64,000 bases of DNA from Solirubrobacteraceae bacterium (GTDB taxonomy: Bacteria; Actinomycetota; Thermoleophilia; Solirubrobacterales; Solirubrobacteraceae), in contig JAUYGN010000047.1 of the NCBI GenBank assembly GCA_030690545.1, positions 24,518 to 88,517 of the forward strand. Reading direction: 5' to 3'. Positions within the stretch are counted from its first letter, which is position 1. Every line of letters begins with the position of its first letter. Positions 1 to 7,536 of the stretch are shown here, piece after piece. The position numbers and the translations under genes were made by a program. The notes beneath the pieces were generated by a model, which saw only the letters and a list, made by a program, of their open reading frames with translations, was not told the DNA's origin and did no database searches.

Positions 1-29
1 CCGCGGTCAGCGACCCTTGGAGCCCGAGC

Positions 30-935
30 TCAACGCCGGCGGCAATCGCGATCGTGCGCCGCGGTCAGCGCAGCGACGGCATCGGCGCTCGGGCGGGCGT
101 AGCGCTGCAGCGAGCGCAGGCTCGTGTGGCGGCTCTTGGCCATCAGCAAGGCGAGTCCGACGTTGTCCTCGGCGAGATGGGTGATCGCCGAGTGGCGCAG
201 CTGGTGCAGCGTCCAGCCGCCCGAAGCGGCACGGAAGAGCTCTTCCGCGCGACGGTAGGACAAACGCGCATGACCGGTCGTCGGGCAGATATCGACGGTG
301 GCCGGCGCTCGTCCGGGTGCGGGTCGTCGATCGGTCAAGAAGACCGGGCCCGACGTGCGGCCGGCGATCAAGCGCGGCAGCAGCCGCGCCGAGCCGGTCT
401 GAAAATGCAGCAGCTCGAGGTCGCCGCCCTTGCTGCGCACGACCGCCCTGCGGTTCTCCAAGTCGACGTCGCCGACGTCGAGTGACAGCACCTCCGACGC
501 GCGCGCCGCGGTCTCGTACAGCAGCCGCCACAGCGCCTTCTCGCGCACCGCAACGTCCGTGCGGCGCCATACCCGCTCAAGCTGCGGGTACGGGATCGCA
601 CGGGTGCGGTCGGCCGGCTCGCGCCGCCGATCGACACCGACCGCGACGTCGGCGGCCAGCCAGCCGCGGCGCCGACAGAACGCGACGAACGACCGGGCCG
701 TCGCGACGTGACGATTCCACGTCGCCGGCGCGCACCCGCCCCACACGTCCTGCACCATGCCGTCCAGCGCATCGGCATCGAGCGTCGCGAGCGCGCGGGC
801 GGCACCGAAGTCCGATGCGAGGCGGTTCAGCGTCTGCGAGTACGAGCGGCGACTGGAGACAGCAAGATCGGGCCGCGCGAGGAACGCATCGACCGCCGCG
901 CCCACCGTTCGCACCGTCTGTTCGCTGCCCGCCAC
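30..935 (-). CDS. Tyrosine recombinase / phage-type integrase
   Basis: A complete 301-residue site-specific recombinase of the XerC/XerD and phage integrase family, which cuts and rejoins DNA through a tyrosine-DNA intermediate. An N-terminal SAM-like core-binding domain (about residues 10-95) is followed by the catalytic domain. The expected catalytic set is visible: Arg145 (AARASEVL), Lys169 (SKGG), His244 and Arg247 (HQLRH), His270 (SRHTS) and Tyr279 (LQRYA). It sits at the edge of a stretch less GC-rich than the rest of the window, so it probably mobilises the island or is a remnant of the element that brought it. No attachment site or tRNA gene could be identified beside it. A housekeeping Xer protein is possible but less likely given this setting. 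Confidence 0.9.
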   Translation of the reverse strand: MAGSEQTVRTVGAAVDAFLARPDLAVSSRRSYSQTLNRLASDFGAARALATLDADALDGMVQDVWGGCAPATWNRHVATARSFVAFCRRRGWLAADVAVGVDRRREPADRTRAIPYPQLERVWRRTDVAVREKALWRLLYETAARASEVLSLDVGDVDLENRRAVVRSKGGDLELLHFQTGSARLLPRLIAGRTSGPVFLTDRRPAPGRAPATVDICPTTGHARLSYRRAEELFRAASGGWTLHQLRHSAITHLAEDNVGLALLMAKSRHTSLRSLQRYARPSADAVAALTAAHDRDCRRR

Positions 936-1135
936 CGGCCCCTCCAGAACCCGTCATCGCAGGGAATGTGTCCGCGAGGACCGTACCGGACCCGGCCGAC
1001 GCCCAGCAGCAGCAGGGCTCGGTCAGCGCGCGATGGCGGCGATATCGCGGGGAATAGCCCGTTCCCCGCGATCCCAGCCGGTCGCGAAGTAGCTCGGGTC
1101 CGAGAACAGCTTCGGGAGCGTGAGCTCACGATCAC

Positions 1136-1756
1136 CTATCTTGAACGCGCATCTTCGTGCGTCGGGCTGCTGTCACAGGCGCCGGCGCCGAAGGGCACGC
1201 GTTTACGATACCTTCGGCCGTCCTGAGTATGAATCCGTATGACTACGCAGGTGGAGCCGCGTACGAGGAACCCGCCGGAGAAGATCGTCTGTCGGCCGAC
1301 CTGACCGTCGTCTGTGAACCTAGGCTGCGAGGGCCTACATGGCCGGAAAGTTACGGCACGCCCGCCGTTGGCGATCGTGAATGGCGGGGTATCTGGCGCA
1401 GGCTTGGCGTATGCGAGGCCAGCCTGTTCGCCGCGAGGCGCAATCATGGAGATCGTCACCGCGGCTCCCGCGCGAATCACAAGGGGTGCCTTGACCTCGA
1501 CATACCGCTTTCCCGCCGGCGGGGTGAACTCGTCAGCCGTCATGCGCGTGACCCGAGCGAGACCAGCGAAATAGACGGGCCCAATAGCGACATCGTTCCT
1601 CTGCCTAGGCGGACCGAGCGGAGACGTCACCTCCACTCTCGACGAGCATGGGCGAACGGGAGCGTGCTCAGTCGCCTTAGCTGGGAAGGGTGCTACGACA
1701 CTCTGCTCTTCGGTGCCGCAACTCAGGAGCAGCCCACCGCCTGCCGTCGCGATCAC
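1136..1756 (-). CDS. Predicted lipoprotein of unknown function
   Basis: About 206 residues with no family I recognise. The N-terminus has a hydrophobic Gly/Ala-rich stretch ending in LLLSC, a plausible lipobox, so the product is probably exported and lipidated. The frame stays open upstream of the GTG used here and gives a basic RRRKW segment before the hydrophobic part, which suggests the true start lies further upstream, overlapping the end of the preceding gene. The rest looks like a small beta-rich secreted domain. It is the last gene of a minus-strand run that begins with the MauE-like gene, so it may be an accessory envelope component of that operon; this is inference from position only. 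Confidence 0.55.
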   Translation of the reverse strand: MIATAGGGLLLSCGTEEQSVVAPFPAKATEHAPVRPCSSRVEVTSPLGPPRQRNDVAIGPVYFAGLARVTRMTADEFTPPAGKRYVEVKAPLVIRAGAAVTISMIAPRGEQAGLAYAKPAPDTPPFTIANGGRAVTFRPCRPSQPRFTDDGQVGRQTIFSGGFLVRGSTCVVIRIHTQDGRRYRKRVPFGAGACDSSPTHEDARSR

Positions 1757-1796
1757 CGCGACGCCGCCGCCGAGCCACTTACGCCGCCGGGAAATC

Positions 1797-2456
1797 TCAG
1801 GGCACCGACCTTATCGACCGCGCGATCTGCTCGACCGCCACCTTCGACGCCTCCGCGTGCGCACTGGGCGCGAGCAACGAAACCTTGATGTCCCCTTCGC
1901 CGGCCGCCGTGTGCTCCACGAACGGGGGTGTGGCGGGCGCCGGCTTCTCCGCGCGCCGTCCCCGCGGGAGGCGCCCAAGCTTGAGAACCTGCTCGTCTAA
2001 CCCTTGTCCGCTACGCCAGGTGATCGTGTCCCGTTGGTTAAGTAGACGCGCGTCACCGCCTTCGAACGGAGCGTCATATTCAATTGTCGGGCGGTCGTCG
2101 CCATTGACTCGCACGCCGGTCACGTACTGGTCGATCTCACCATGGTGCTCGGGGTTGAACGCTGTAACCAGCGTTCCGGTCTTCGTGCGCCAGACCAGCA
2201 GGCGGACAGGTGGCAGATCTTGCAACTCAAGGATCGAAGCAGGGACGCCCGTTGGCGTCCGTCGATCCTCGATGTGTGAGTAGTACGCAAGGCCTTCCGG
2301 GCTGTTGGCCTGGTCGCTCTGATACACCACCATGCGCCATGCCTGCCCCAACACCACGGCGGTCTTGAGCTCGACAGGTGCGGTGGCGAACTCGTCTGGG
2401 ACATCGGCTTCGTACTCGTCACTGCGGACGAGGAACTGAAAGCGTTTCAGGCTCAT
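1797..2456 (-). CDS. Hypothetical protein, operon member
   Basis: A 219-residue soluble-looking protein starting MSLKRFQFLVRSDEY, with no signal peptide or membrane segment and no motif I can place. Charged and polar residues are spread evenly, and the C-terminal 60 residues (Pro/Ala-rich linker, then an amphipathic helix) look less structured. It lies 30 bases after the preceding membrane-protein gene and close to or overlapping the lipoprotein gene, so it is probably cotranscribed with both. Its base composition matches the island and is lower in GC than the chromosomal genes from 5.6 kb on. Confidence 0.6.
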   Translation of the reverse strand: MSLKRFQFLVRSDEYEADVPDEFATAPVELKTAVVLGQAWRMVVYQSDQANSPEGLAYYSHIEDRRTPTGVPASILELQDLPPVRLLVWRTKTGTLVTAFNPEHHGEIDQYVTGVRVNGDDRPTIEYDAPFEGGDARLLNQRDTITWRSGQGLDEQVLKLGRLPRGRRAEKPAPATPPFVEHTAAGEGDIKVSLLAPSAHAEASKVAVEQIARSIRSVP

Positions 2457-2486
2457 ATCTCTCCAATCGGGTATGTGGACGTGCTG

Positions 2487-3101
2487 CTAAGGCAGCGGAA
2501 TGACGCTGAGTAGGTAGGAAATGAAAGCGATTGGCGCCAACGCCAGCGTCAGCGGCGCGTTCGTCGCGCCAATACGCTCCCATGCTGGCCGCGAGAGTGC
2601 CCGCGCGTCTGCCATCCAGGTGAGAAGTAGCGGTAAGGCTCGGAAGAGGCCGTAGCAGAGCCCGATCGCAACCGCGGCCATCAGCGACGGAGCGGCGGCC
2701 ACCAGCACAGCAACGGTCCAGGCCGCGGCGTGTCGTAGGTGCGTGAACGCCCCACTGCCGATCATCGCCCCGAATGCGGTGGCGATGGCCGCGGGCCTGC
2801 TCCATTGCAGCCACCGAGTGGGAACTTGGGCTCGCCGTTCGGGCAGAAGCCATATCACTCCCTTGATCTGGCCGACCAGTGCGATCCCCACGATGGGAGC
2901 GCACGCGAGTGCAAGCGTGTACGTGGACCAGTTCAACGTCTCTCGTACCCCGGTACCTGCCGCGAACAGCGCCAGCGCCGACAGCGCTCCGCCGATGACA
3001 GCAGCTCCGCAGTACGCGAGAACCGGGCCCCTGGGGGCTTTCCAAGCATCTCTCTCGCCGTCGCTTGCGTGGCCGACCGGCCACGTGAACACGTCGTTCA
3101 T
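2487..3101 (-). CDS. Multi-spanning membrane protein of unknown function
   Basis: A 204-residue protein with about five hydrophobic segments (roughly residues 27-48, 60-82, 103-122, 127-160 and 183-202), separated by short basic loops. No transporter or enzyme signature is visible. It begins 89 bases after the stop of the Cys-rich exported protein and on the same strand, so it may be part of the same transcript. A role in export, anchoring or maturation of the Cys-rich product is conceivable but there is no sequence evidence for it. Confidence 0.65.
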   Translation of the reverse strand: MNDVFTWPVGHASDGERDAWKAPRGPVLAYCGAAVIGGALSALALFAAGTGVRETLNWSTYTLALACAPIVGIALVGQIKGVIWLLPERRAQVPTRWLQWSRPAAIATAFGAMIGSGAFTHLRHAAAWTVAVLVAAAPSLMAAVAIGLCYGLFRALPLLLTWMADARALSRPAWERIGATNAPLTLALAPIAFISYLLSVIPLP

Positions 3102-3190
3102 CGACGTGCCTCAGCCGGTGCTGGTTTGAGCAAGTGCTACGAGCGCGGCAAGCGGCGCCACCAAAGCGACAAAGAACTCAGGAGGCATGA

Positions 3191-3619
3191 TCAGCAGCTG
3201 ATGATGCCGCGGCAGAGGCACGCCCAGCGGCTCCCACCACAACCAGAGCAGGCGATCGACCCAGTGTTGTAGTCCACGCAGCAGTCGCAGCACCGCCACA
3301 AGCAGCCGTGCTGCTCGTTCCAGCAGGAAATACCGCCCTGGTAAGGAGCGCAAGTTCCACTTGCGTAGTATTGGCGGCGTGAGGCCGAGGTGTTGTGGCA
3401 GGTCCCATTGCTGTAGCAGCGTGTGTCCCTACAGTTGGGGTATCCGCCGCAAGCGATCTGACCGGCATGGGCGAGATCAGGACGTTGCCACGCGAAGGCG
3501 GTGCCGAATGACATCGCGAGCGCTGTGCCCCCGGCGCGGCGAAGCAAGCGCCGGCGGGTCATCCCGGAAGCGGTGGCGGCAACGGCTCCGTCGAGGCGGG
3601 TTAGGATCTTGTTGCTCAT
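3191..3619 (-). CDS. Tat-exported protein with 16 cysteines, MauA-like in style
   Basis: A 142-residue precursor. Residues 21-52 form a twin-arginine type signal (TRRRLLRRAGG, hydrophobic core, cleavage likely after AHA at 52). The mature part of about 90 residues holds 16 cysteines (57, 63, 68, 74, 90, 99, 106, 110, 111, 113, 114, 124, 127, 134, 136, 142), including a CCDCC cluster, and three tryptophans (100, 108, 132). The Cys density, Tat signal and upstream MauD/MauE-like partners recall the small subunit of methylamine dehydrogenase (MauA), in which six disulfides surround a quinone made from two tryptophans. No large subunit (MauB) or MauG-type maturase is present here, so a quinocofactor is speculation. 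It overlaps the MauD-like gene by 4 bases, which indicates coupled translation. Confidence 0.8.
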   Translation of the reverse strand: MSNKILTRLDGAVAATASGMTRRRLLRRAGGTALAMSFGTAFAWQRPDLAHAGQIACGGYPNCRDTRCYSNGTCHNTSASRRQYYASGTCAPYQGGISCWNEQHGCLWRCCDCCVDYNTGSIACSGCGGSRWACLCRGIISC

Positions 3620-4203
3620 TCCCTATTCCTTCCGCTTAGTGCCAGCTCGGCCGCCCGTCCGCCGTCCGCAGGCTGAGATTGATGTTGGCTTTCTTCACGA
3701 TACTTGGCGATAAGAGCGTCGACGGGCGTCGCTATGGCCTTCGCGACCAGCCTGAGATCCTCATCTAGCAACATCGTGAACGGCGTTATGGACAGGTCAG
3801 CCTTGTCAAAGCGTTGTTCGTCAACGACGACGATGTCGGCGACCGACTTCAAGCGTTCGTGGTGCTCCGCGTTGGCCTTGCGGGCCACGATCATTAGAGG
3901 GGTGCGCTCTGCGAGCCCGATGGTCTCGAGCTGTTCAACCATCTGGTCGCACCCGCTGCAGCGCTCGTCCATCGTCACTATCGCGGCGTACGCGCTCTTC
4001 CGGCCAGTAGCCAGCTCCTGAAGGTGGTCTCTTTCAGCATCGAGGAGAAACCCGCGCGGCAGCGCCCTGTTGAGATCCGGTCCTTCGCTTGCTGATCGAT
4101 TCTCTCGTCCAGAACTGAGGAAGTGCCCAAGCTGACGAGTTAGACCGATCGAGTACACCGTCAGAAACAGCAAGAGGGCCCATTGGGCGGTTTCGTTGAT
4201 CAC
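3616..4203 (-). CDS. Membrane-anchored thioredoxin-like protein (MauD/TlpA-like)
   Basis: 195 residues. A single N-terminal membrane segment (about 7-25) leads into an extracytoplasmic thioredoxin-fold domain with a CSGC redox pair (Cys82, Cys85) and a likely cis-proline at 141 (SITPFTML). This is the architecture of MauD and TlpA-type proteins, which shuffle or protect disulfides outside the membrane. The gene sits between the MauE-like gene (112 bases upstream) and the Cys-rich gene (4-base overlap downstream). The Cys-rich protein is therefore the obvious client. The Cys-x-x-Cys dipeptide Ser-Gly does not by itself tell whether it works as an oxidase, reductase or isomerase. Confidence 0.8.
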   Translation of the reverse strand: MINETAQWALLLFLTVYSIGLTRQLGHFLSSGRENRSASEGPDLNRALPRGFLLDAERDHLQELATGRKSAYAAIVTMDERCSGCDQMVEQLETIGLAERTPLMIVARKANAEHHERLKSVADIVVVDEQRFDKADLSITPFTMLLDEDLRLVAKAIATPVDALIAKYREESQHQSQPADGGRAAELALSGRNRE

Positions 4204-4315
4204 GCTCTATCTCTCTGTGTGGGGGCTACACTTTGGCTGAACACCATCGGGATCAGCCAAGCCCCGACGCCGTTGCCGGTGCGAGGTCGCTTGACGATGA
4301 AACGGCTCCCCGCGC

Positions 4316-4846
4316 TCATAGCCGAGCACCACTCACCAATCGTAGTCTGACATGCTCGCTTGCTTCTACTGCTGCCACGCAAGCAAGCACGAGAAGGCCG
4401 GCTGACAGGGCTTCGGGGTCGATGACGCGCCCGTCGCCAAATGCGGCCAGCGGAGCGGCGCAGACGGCCCCGGCGGCCAAGAGCACGTTGCGTCTTATCG
4501 CGGTCTGGGCGCGGGTCGCACTGCTTGCACCAAAGCAGTGACACGGAGCGCCGGCATCAAGACGTCCGAGCTGCTTGGCGTAGATCAGCAGCACGCCGAA
4601 GGCGACCAACAATCCCACTGCTGGCAGGGCGATCAGGAGTGCTGCCAAGCCAGCCTCCGTGGCGGCCAAGAAACCCAACGTCACCGGGACGCGTCGTCTG
4701 GGAACTCCCAGCGCCTGCCAGACGGTTTCCGATCGGGCGTGGGACCGGAGGATGCTCCAGATCTTGTGCGCGGCCGCGATGACGAGTAGCACCGCGAGAG
4801 CAGCAGCGAAACCGGCTCCAACTGCTCCTAGCACTTCAGCTGTCAC
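4316..4846 (-). CDS. MauE/DoxX-family redox-associated membrane protein
   Basis: 176 residues with four predicted membrane helices (about 8-30, 55-72, 73-92 and 117-160). After the third helix is the motif PCHCFG (Cys102, Cys104), the CxCFG signature of MauE-type proteins, which are thought to supply or relay redox equivalents for disulfide formation in the methylamine dehydrogenase small subunit. It is the first gene of the minus-strand operon and is followed by the MauD-like gene. Together they form a two-component disulfide system that would act on the Cys-rich exported protein. Family assignment is firm from the motif and topology; the substrate is inferred. Confidence 0.82.
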   Translation of the reverse strand: MTAEVLGAVGAGFAAALAVLLVIAAAHKIWSILRSHARSETVWQALGVPRRRVPVTLGFLAATEAGLAALLIALPAVGLLVAFGVLLIYAKQLGRLDAGAPCHCFGASSATRAQTAIRRNVLLAAGAVCAAPLAAFGDGRVIDPEALSAGLLVLACVAAVEASEHVRLRLVSGARL

Positions 4847-5266
4847 CTACCACAAGATCTACGCGTCCTCCGGCTAAACCCGTCGTCCCCGTCAGATTCG
4901 ACGCTAGCAGGGCATTCCCCGATGTCAACCCAGAGCGCGAGCGCGGCGTCGGGATGAGCAACACACCGAAACGCGGGAGAACCGCCGCTACTGGCGAACG
5001 CGCTCGGGTCGGGATTCCCGTCTGGCGGGTGGCGGCTTCATCCGTCGGCAAGTAACAGAACGACTGCCGACGATCGACGGATCGTTCGGGTCTCCGGTCG
5101 ATCTGTGGGTGATGTAGCCGCGTGACGCGCCCTGAAGCGCCTGCTCGCGGGCGGGTTTGGTGGCGGCGAGAAGTCTGCGGAGGTTGCGCAGATCGCAGCG
5201 ACGCGCCGCCGCCCTCGACGGCAGGCTGCTGGATGTCAAAGTCAAGCGGCCCGCAGGGAGGACGAC
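4847..5266. other. Intergenic region upstream of the MauE-like operon
   Basis: About 420 bases between the divergent MauE-like gene and the ISL3 remnant. It should contain the operon promoter near 4,850-4,950, but no clear -10/-35 pair or operator was recognised. Open frames here have shadow-like composition and match nothing I know. Confidence 0.4.
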
Positions 5267-5518
5267 GTGCGCGTCACGACGGCATTCAACCGGTTGCTCG
5301 GTCTGCCCGGAGCATCAGTCATCGATGTCGGCTTCGGCAGCGAGGGGGTGATCGTCACGGTCAGGTTGCGTCGTCGCCGGCGCGTGTGCGCGTGTTGTGG
5401 GCAGACGGGCCGCCAACTGAAGATCCGTGATCGCCGCGTCAAGCGTTGGCGCCACTTGGACCTCGGCTCGACGCGCTGCGTGATCGAGTGCGAGTTGCGC
5501 CTGCTGCGCTGCCACTAG
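5267..5518 (+). pseudogene. Truncated ISL3-family transposase, N-terminal part
   Basis: An 83-codon frame with a GTG start and a good AGGGAGG ribosome site at about 5,255, so its front end is intact. The product matches the start of ISL3 transposases: the zinc-ribbon half CACCGQTG, then RRVKRWRHLDLG and a CELRLLRCH ending where the second zinc-ribbon half should begin. A TAG ends it there. The DDE catalytic domain (normally about 300 more residues) is absent, so this is a dead remnant. It marks past insertion activity at the border between the island and the iron-uptake genes. Confidence 0.85.
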
Positions 5519-5578
5519 AAGGCCGGAACTCGCGCCAGCGAGTCCCTCAACGCTCGATAATGCACGTTATGTCAATCT

Positions 5579-5604
5579 GCAGGACAGCTTTCAGCTTGTC
5601 CTGC
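5579..5604 (-). terminator. Hairpin downstream of the hydroxylase gene
   Basis: Inverted repeat GCAGGACA / TGTCCTGC around a 10-base loop, lying 39 bases past the stop of the minus-strand monooxygenase and after the ISL3 remnant. It is placed to end transcription but has no U-tract. Confidence 0.5.
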
Positions 5605-5642
5605 TGAAGCGTCGCCGTACAGCGCCGACACCAATGCGGGTG

Positions 5643-6989
5643 TCACGCGGTCGCGGGGCGGCTGGTGGAGCCCGCGAGGACATGCGCGCCGTGGGCCGCC
5701 AGCACCGATCCGAGGATCTCGCCGGAGCGGGTCGCGATGTTCGACAGCAGGGTCGACGACAGCCCGTGCGAGTGCTCGGTGGCGCCCTGCACGTAGATGC
5801 CGGTCTCGATGCTCGGGGAGGTCTGGACGCGGTAGTCCCGCCGGATCTCCAGCTGCCCGCGCTCGTCACGGCGACACTCGGCGGCGAGGCCACCGAGCAG
5901 CCGCAGCGGATCGGACGGCCGGTATCCCGTGGCGAACACGACGGCGTCGGAGGTCAGCACCTCGCGCGTGCCGTCGAGCATGTCCTGGACGGCGAGCTCG
6001 GCGACGTCGCCGGCATCGACGACGTCGGTCACCGTCGAGACGTTCAGAAATCGCAGCCGCTCGCGACCCGCGACCCGCTCTCGGTAGTGGCACCGATAGA
6101 GCTCGTCGATCAGCTGCGGGTCGACGACGGAGTAGTTCGTGTTGCCGTGGTAGCCGCAGATCAGGTCTTTCACCTTGGGTGGGGCGTCGTAGAACTCGTC
6201 GACGGCGTGGGGGTCGAACACGCGGTTGGCGAAGGAGCTGTCGTCGGCGGGGCTGTAGCCGTAGCGGGTGAAGACGGCGCACACCTCCGCTGTCGGGAAC
6301 CTGCGGTGCAGGTACTCGACGGTCTCGGCGGCGCTCTGGCCGGCTCCGACGACGGTGAGCCGTCGCGGCGCCGTGAGCGTGCCGACCTTGGTCAGCAGAT
6401 CGCAGTTGTGCCAGATCCGTGCGCTCGTCGTGACGCCCTCGGGAAGGAACGGCTGCAGGCCGGTGGCCAGCACGACGTTGTGCGTCCGCAGCCGCGAGGC
6501 GGTGCCGTCGCGTTCGTCGACGACGACGTCGACGCATCGCACGGACCCGTCCGTCTCGACCGGCTCGATACCGGTCACCTCCGCGCCGTAGTCGGTGTGG
6601 TCCGCGAAGGCGGCCGCGACCCACTCCAGGTAGTCGTGGAACTCGAGGCGGGTCGGAAACACGCTGCCGTAGTTGATGAAGTCGGCCATGCGGTCGCGGT
6701 GATGCAGGTACGAGACGAAGCTGAAGCAGCTCGCCGGATTGCGCATCGTCACGAGGTCCTTGAGAAACGAGACCTGCATCGTGGCGTCGTCGAGCAGCAT
6801 CCCGCGGTGCCAGCCGAACACCTGCTGGCGCTCCACGAACCGCGCCGACAGGCGCTCGGCCGGCGATGCGCTCTCGTTGTGCTCCGCCAGGGCGACGGCC
6901 AGCGCGAGGTTGGAGGGGCCGAAGCCGACGCCGACGATGTCGAACACGCCGTCGGCCGGGTCCGAGCGCGCGGGAACGCTGAATGACAT
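5643..6989 (-). CDS. L-ornithine/L-lysine N-monooxygenase, siderophore biosynthesis
   Basis: 448 residues from the ATG chosen here; ATGs at 6995 and 7052 also fit, but only 6989 leaves normal spacing to GGAAGG. The flavin-dependent SidA/IucD/PvdA family hydroxylates the side-chain amine of ornithine or lysine to give the hydroxamate precursor of siderophores. Visible signatures are the FAD-binding VGVGFGPSNLALA near the N-terminus, the NADPH-binding VVGAGQSAAETVEYL in the middle, the NTNYSVVD substrate-pocket motif and the C-terminal FATGYRPSDP. NTNYS favours ornithine over lysine. No siderophore synthetase is in the window. The neighbouring siderophore-binding protein and iron-box-like sites support iron regulation. 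Confidence 0.9.
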   Translation of the reverse strand: MSFSVPARSDPADGVFDIVGVGFGPSNLALAVALAEHNESASPAERLSARFVERQQVFGWHRGMLLDDATMQVSFLKDLVTMRNPASCFSFVSYLHHRDRMADFINYGSVFPTRLEFHDYLEWVAAAFADHTDYGAEVTGIEPVETDGSVRCVDVVVDERDGTASRLRTHNVVLATGLQPFLPEGVTTSARIWHNCDLLTKVGTLTAPRRLTVVGAGQSAAETVEYLHRRFPTAEVCAVFTRYGYSPADDSSFANRVFDPHAVDEFYDAPPKVKDLICGYHGNTNYSVVDPQLIDELYRCHYRERVAGRERLRFLNVSTVTDVVDAGDVAELAVQDMLDGTREVLTSDAVVFATGYRPSDPLRLLGGLAAECRRDERGQLEIRRDYRVQTSPSIETGIYVQGATEHSHGLSSTLLSNIATRSGEILGSVLAAHGAHVLAGSTSRPATA

Positions 6990-7536
6990 GCTCATCCTTC
7001 CGGCGTGCGATGGTGGTCGGTCGGCCGTGCTCGGCGACGGGCGGTCAAGCACGCCCGCGGAGACGTCGGACGAGACCCCGAGGAGGTCGGGGACGCCTCG
7101 GGCGGACGGGCATCGGTGGCGGTCATCGAGCTGCTCCCGGTCGCGGTCGTTGACAGTAGGAGGGCGCGTATTAGGGCACCCTTACTCGGTCGGCCCTACC
7201 CGCCTATCTGCGTGCCAAACGAGGCGTCTGACGCGGGCAGGCGATCGGCCCGTGACCCCAAACTGTGGTGTAAAGAGCGGGGCCATGCGGTCGCCGCCGC
7301 GAGCGCGACACGGTGGCCGTCGAGCCCGTCGAAGGCGGCGAGGAGCCAGGCGTCATCGCCCAGGCGCGCCGGCGTCGAGCGTCCACGGGCACGGTGCCGG
7401 CGAACGCCGGACGCGCAGGCGGCGCACGCCGCGCAGCGTCGTGAGCGCCGAGCGCGTCTCGGCAGGAGCATGTGCGAGCACGGCGCCCGTGTCGCGAGCC
7501 CGCTGTGGCGCGGTCGCGGGCGGGCTCGCGCGGCTT
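6990..7536. other. Intergenic region with an iron-box-like site
   Basis: About 550 bases between the hydroxylase and the binding-protein gene. The part near the hydroxylase carries the iron-box-like sequence listed separately. From about 7,200 to 7,536 there are open frames on both strands, but none resembles a known protein; decayed coding sequence is possible but not shown. Confidence 0.4.
7171..7184 (-). promoter_or_regulatory. Iron-box-like operator upstream of the hydroxylase gene
   Basis: TTAGGGCACCCTTA, a near palindrome with the TTAGG start of DtxR/IdeR iron boxes, about 180 bases before the hydroxylase start. The core AGGGCACCCT recurs in front of the siderophore-binding protein gene at 8,713-8,722, which strengthens the case for a common iron-responsive repressor. 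Confidence 0.5.

Noticed and set aside
1..1135. A tRNA or attachment site next to the integrase
   Set aside because: No cloverleaf, T-loop sequence or direct repeat could be found by eye.
3191..3619. Naming the Cys-rich protein mauA
   Set aside because: The Tat signal and cysteines fit, but the cysteine count (16 rather than 12) and the lack of a large subunit do not justify the name.
4988..5245. Minus-strand open frame of 85 codons upstream of the ISL3 remnant
   Set aside because: No start signal, no motif and Arg-rich composition; likely a chance frame.
7196..7536. Open frames between the iron genes
   Set aside because: None resembles a known protein or has a ribosome site; left as intergenic.
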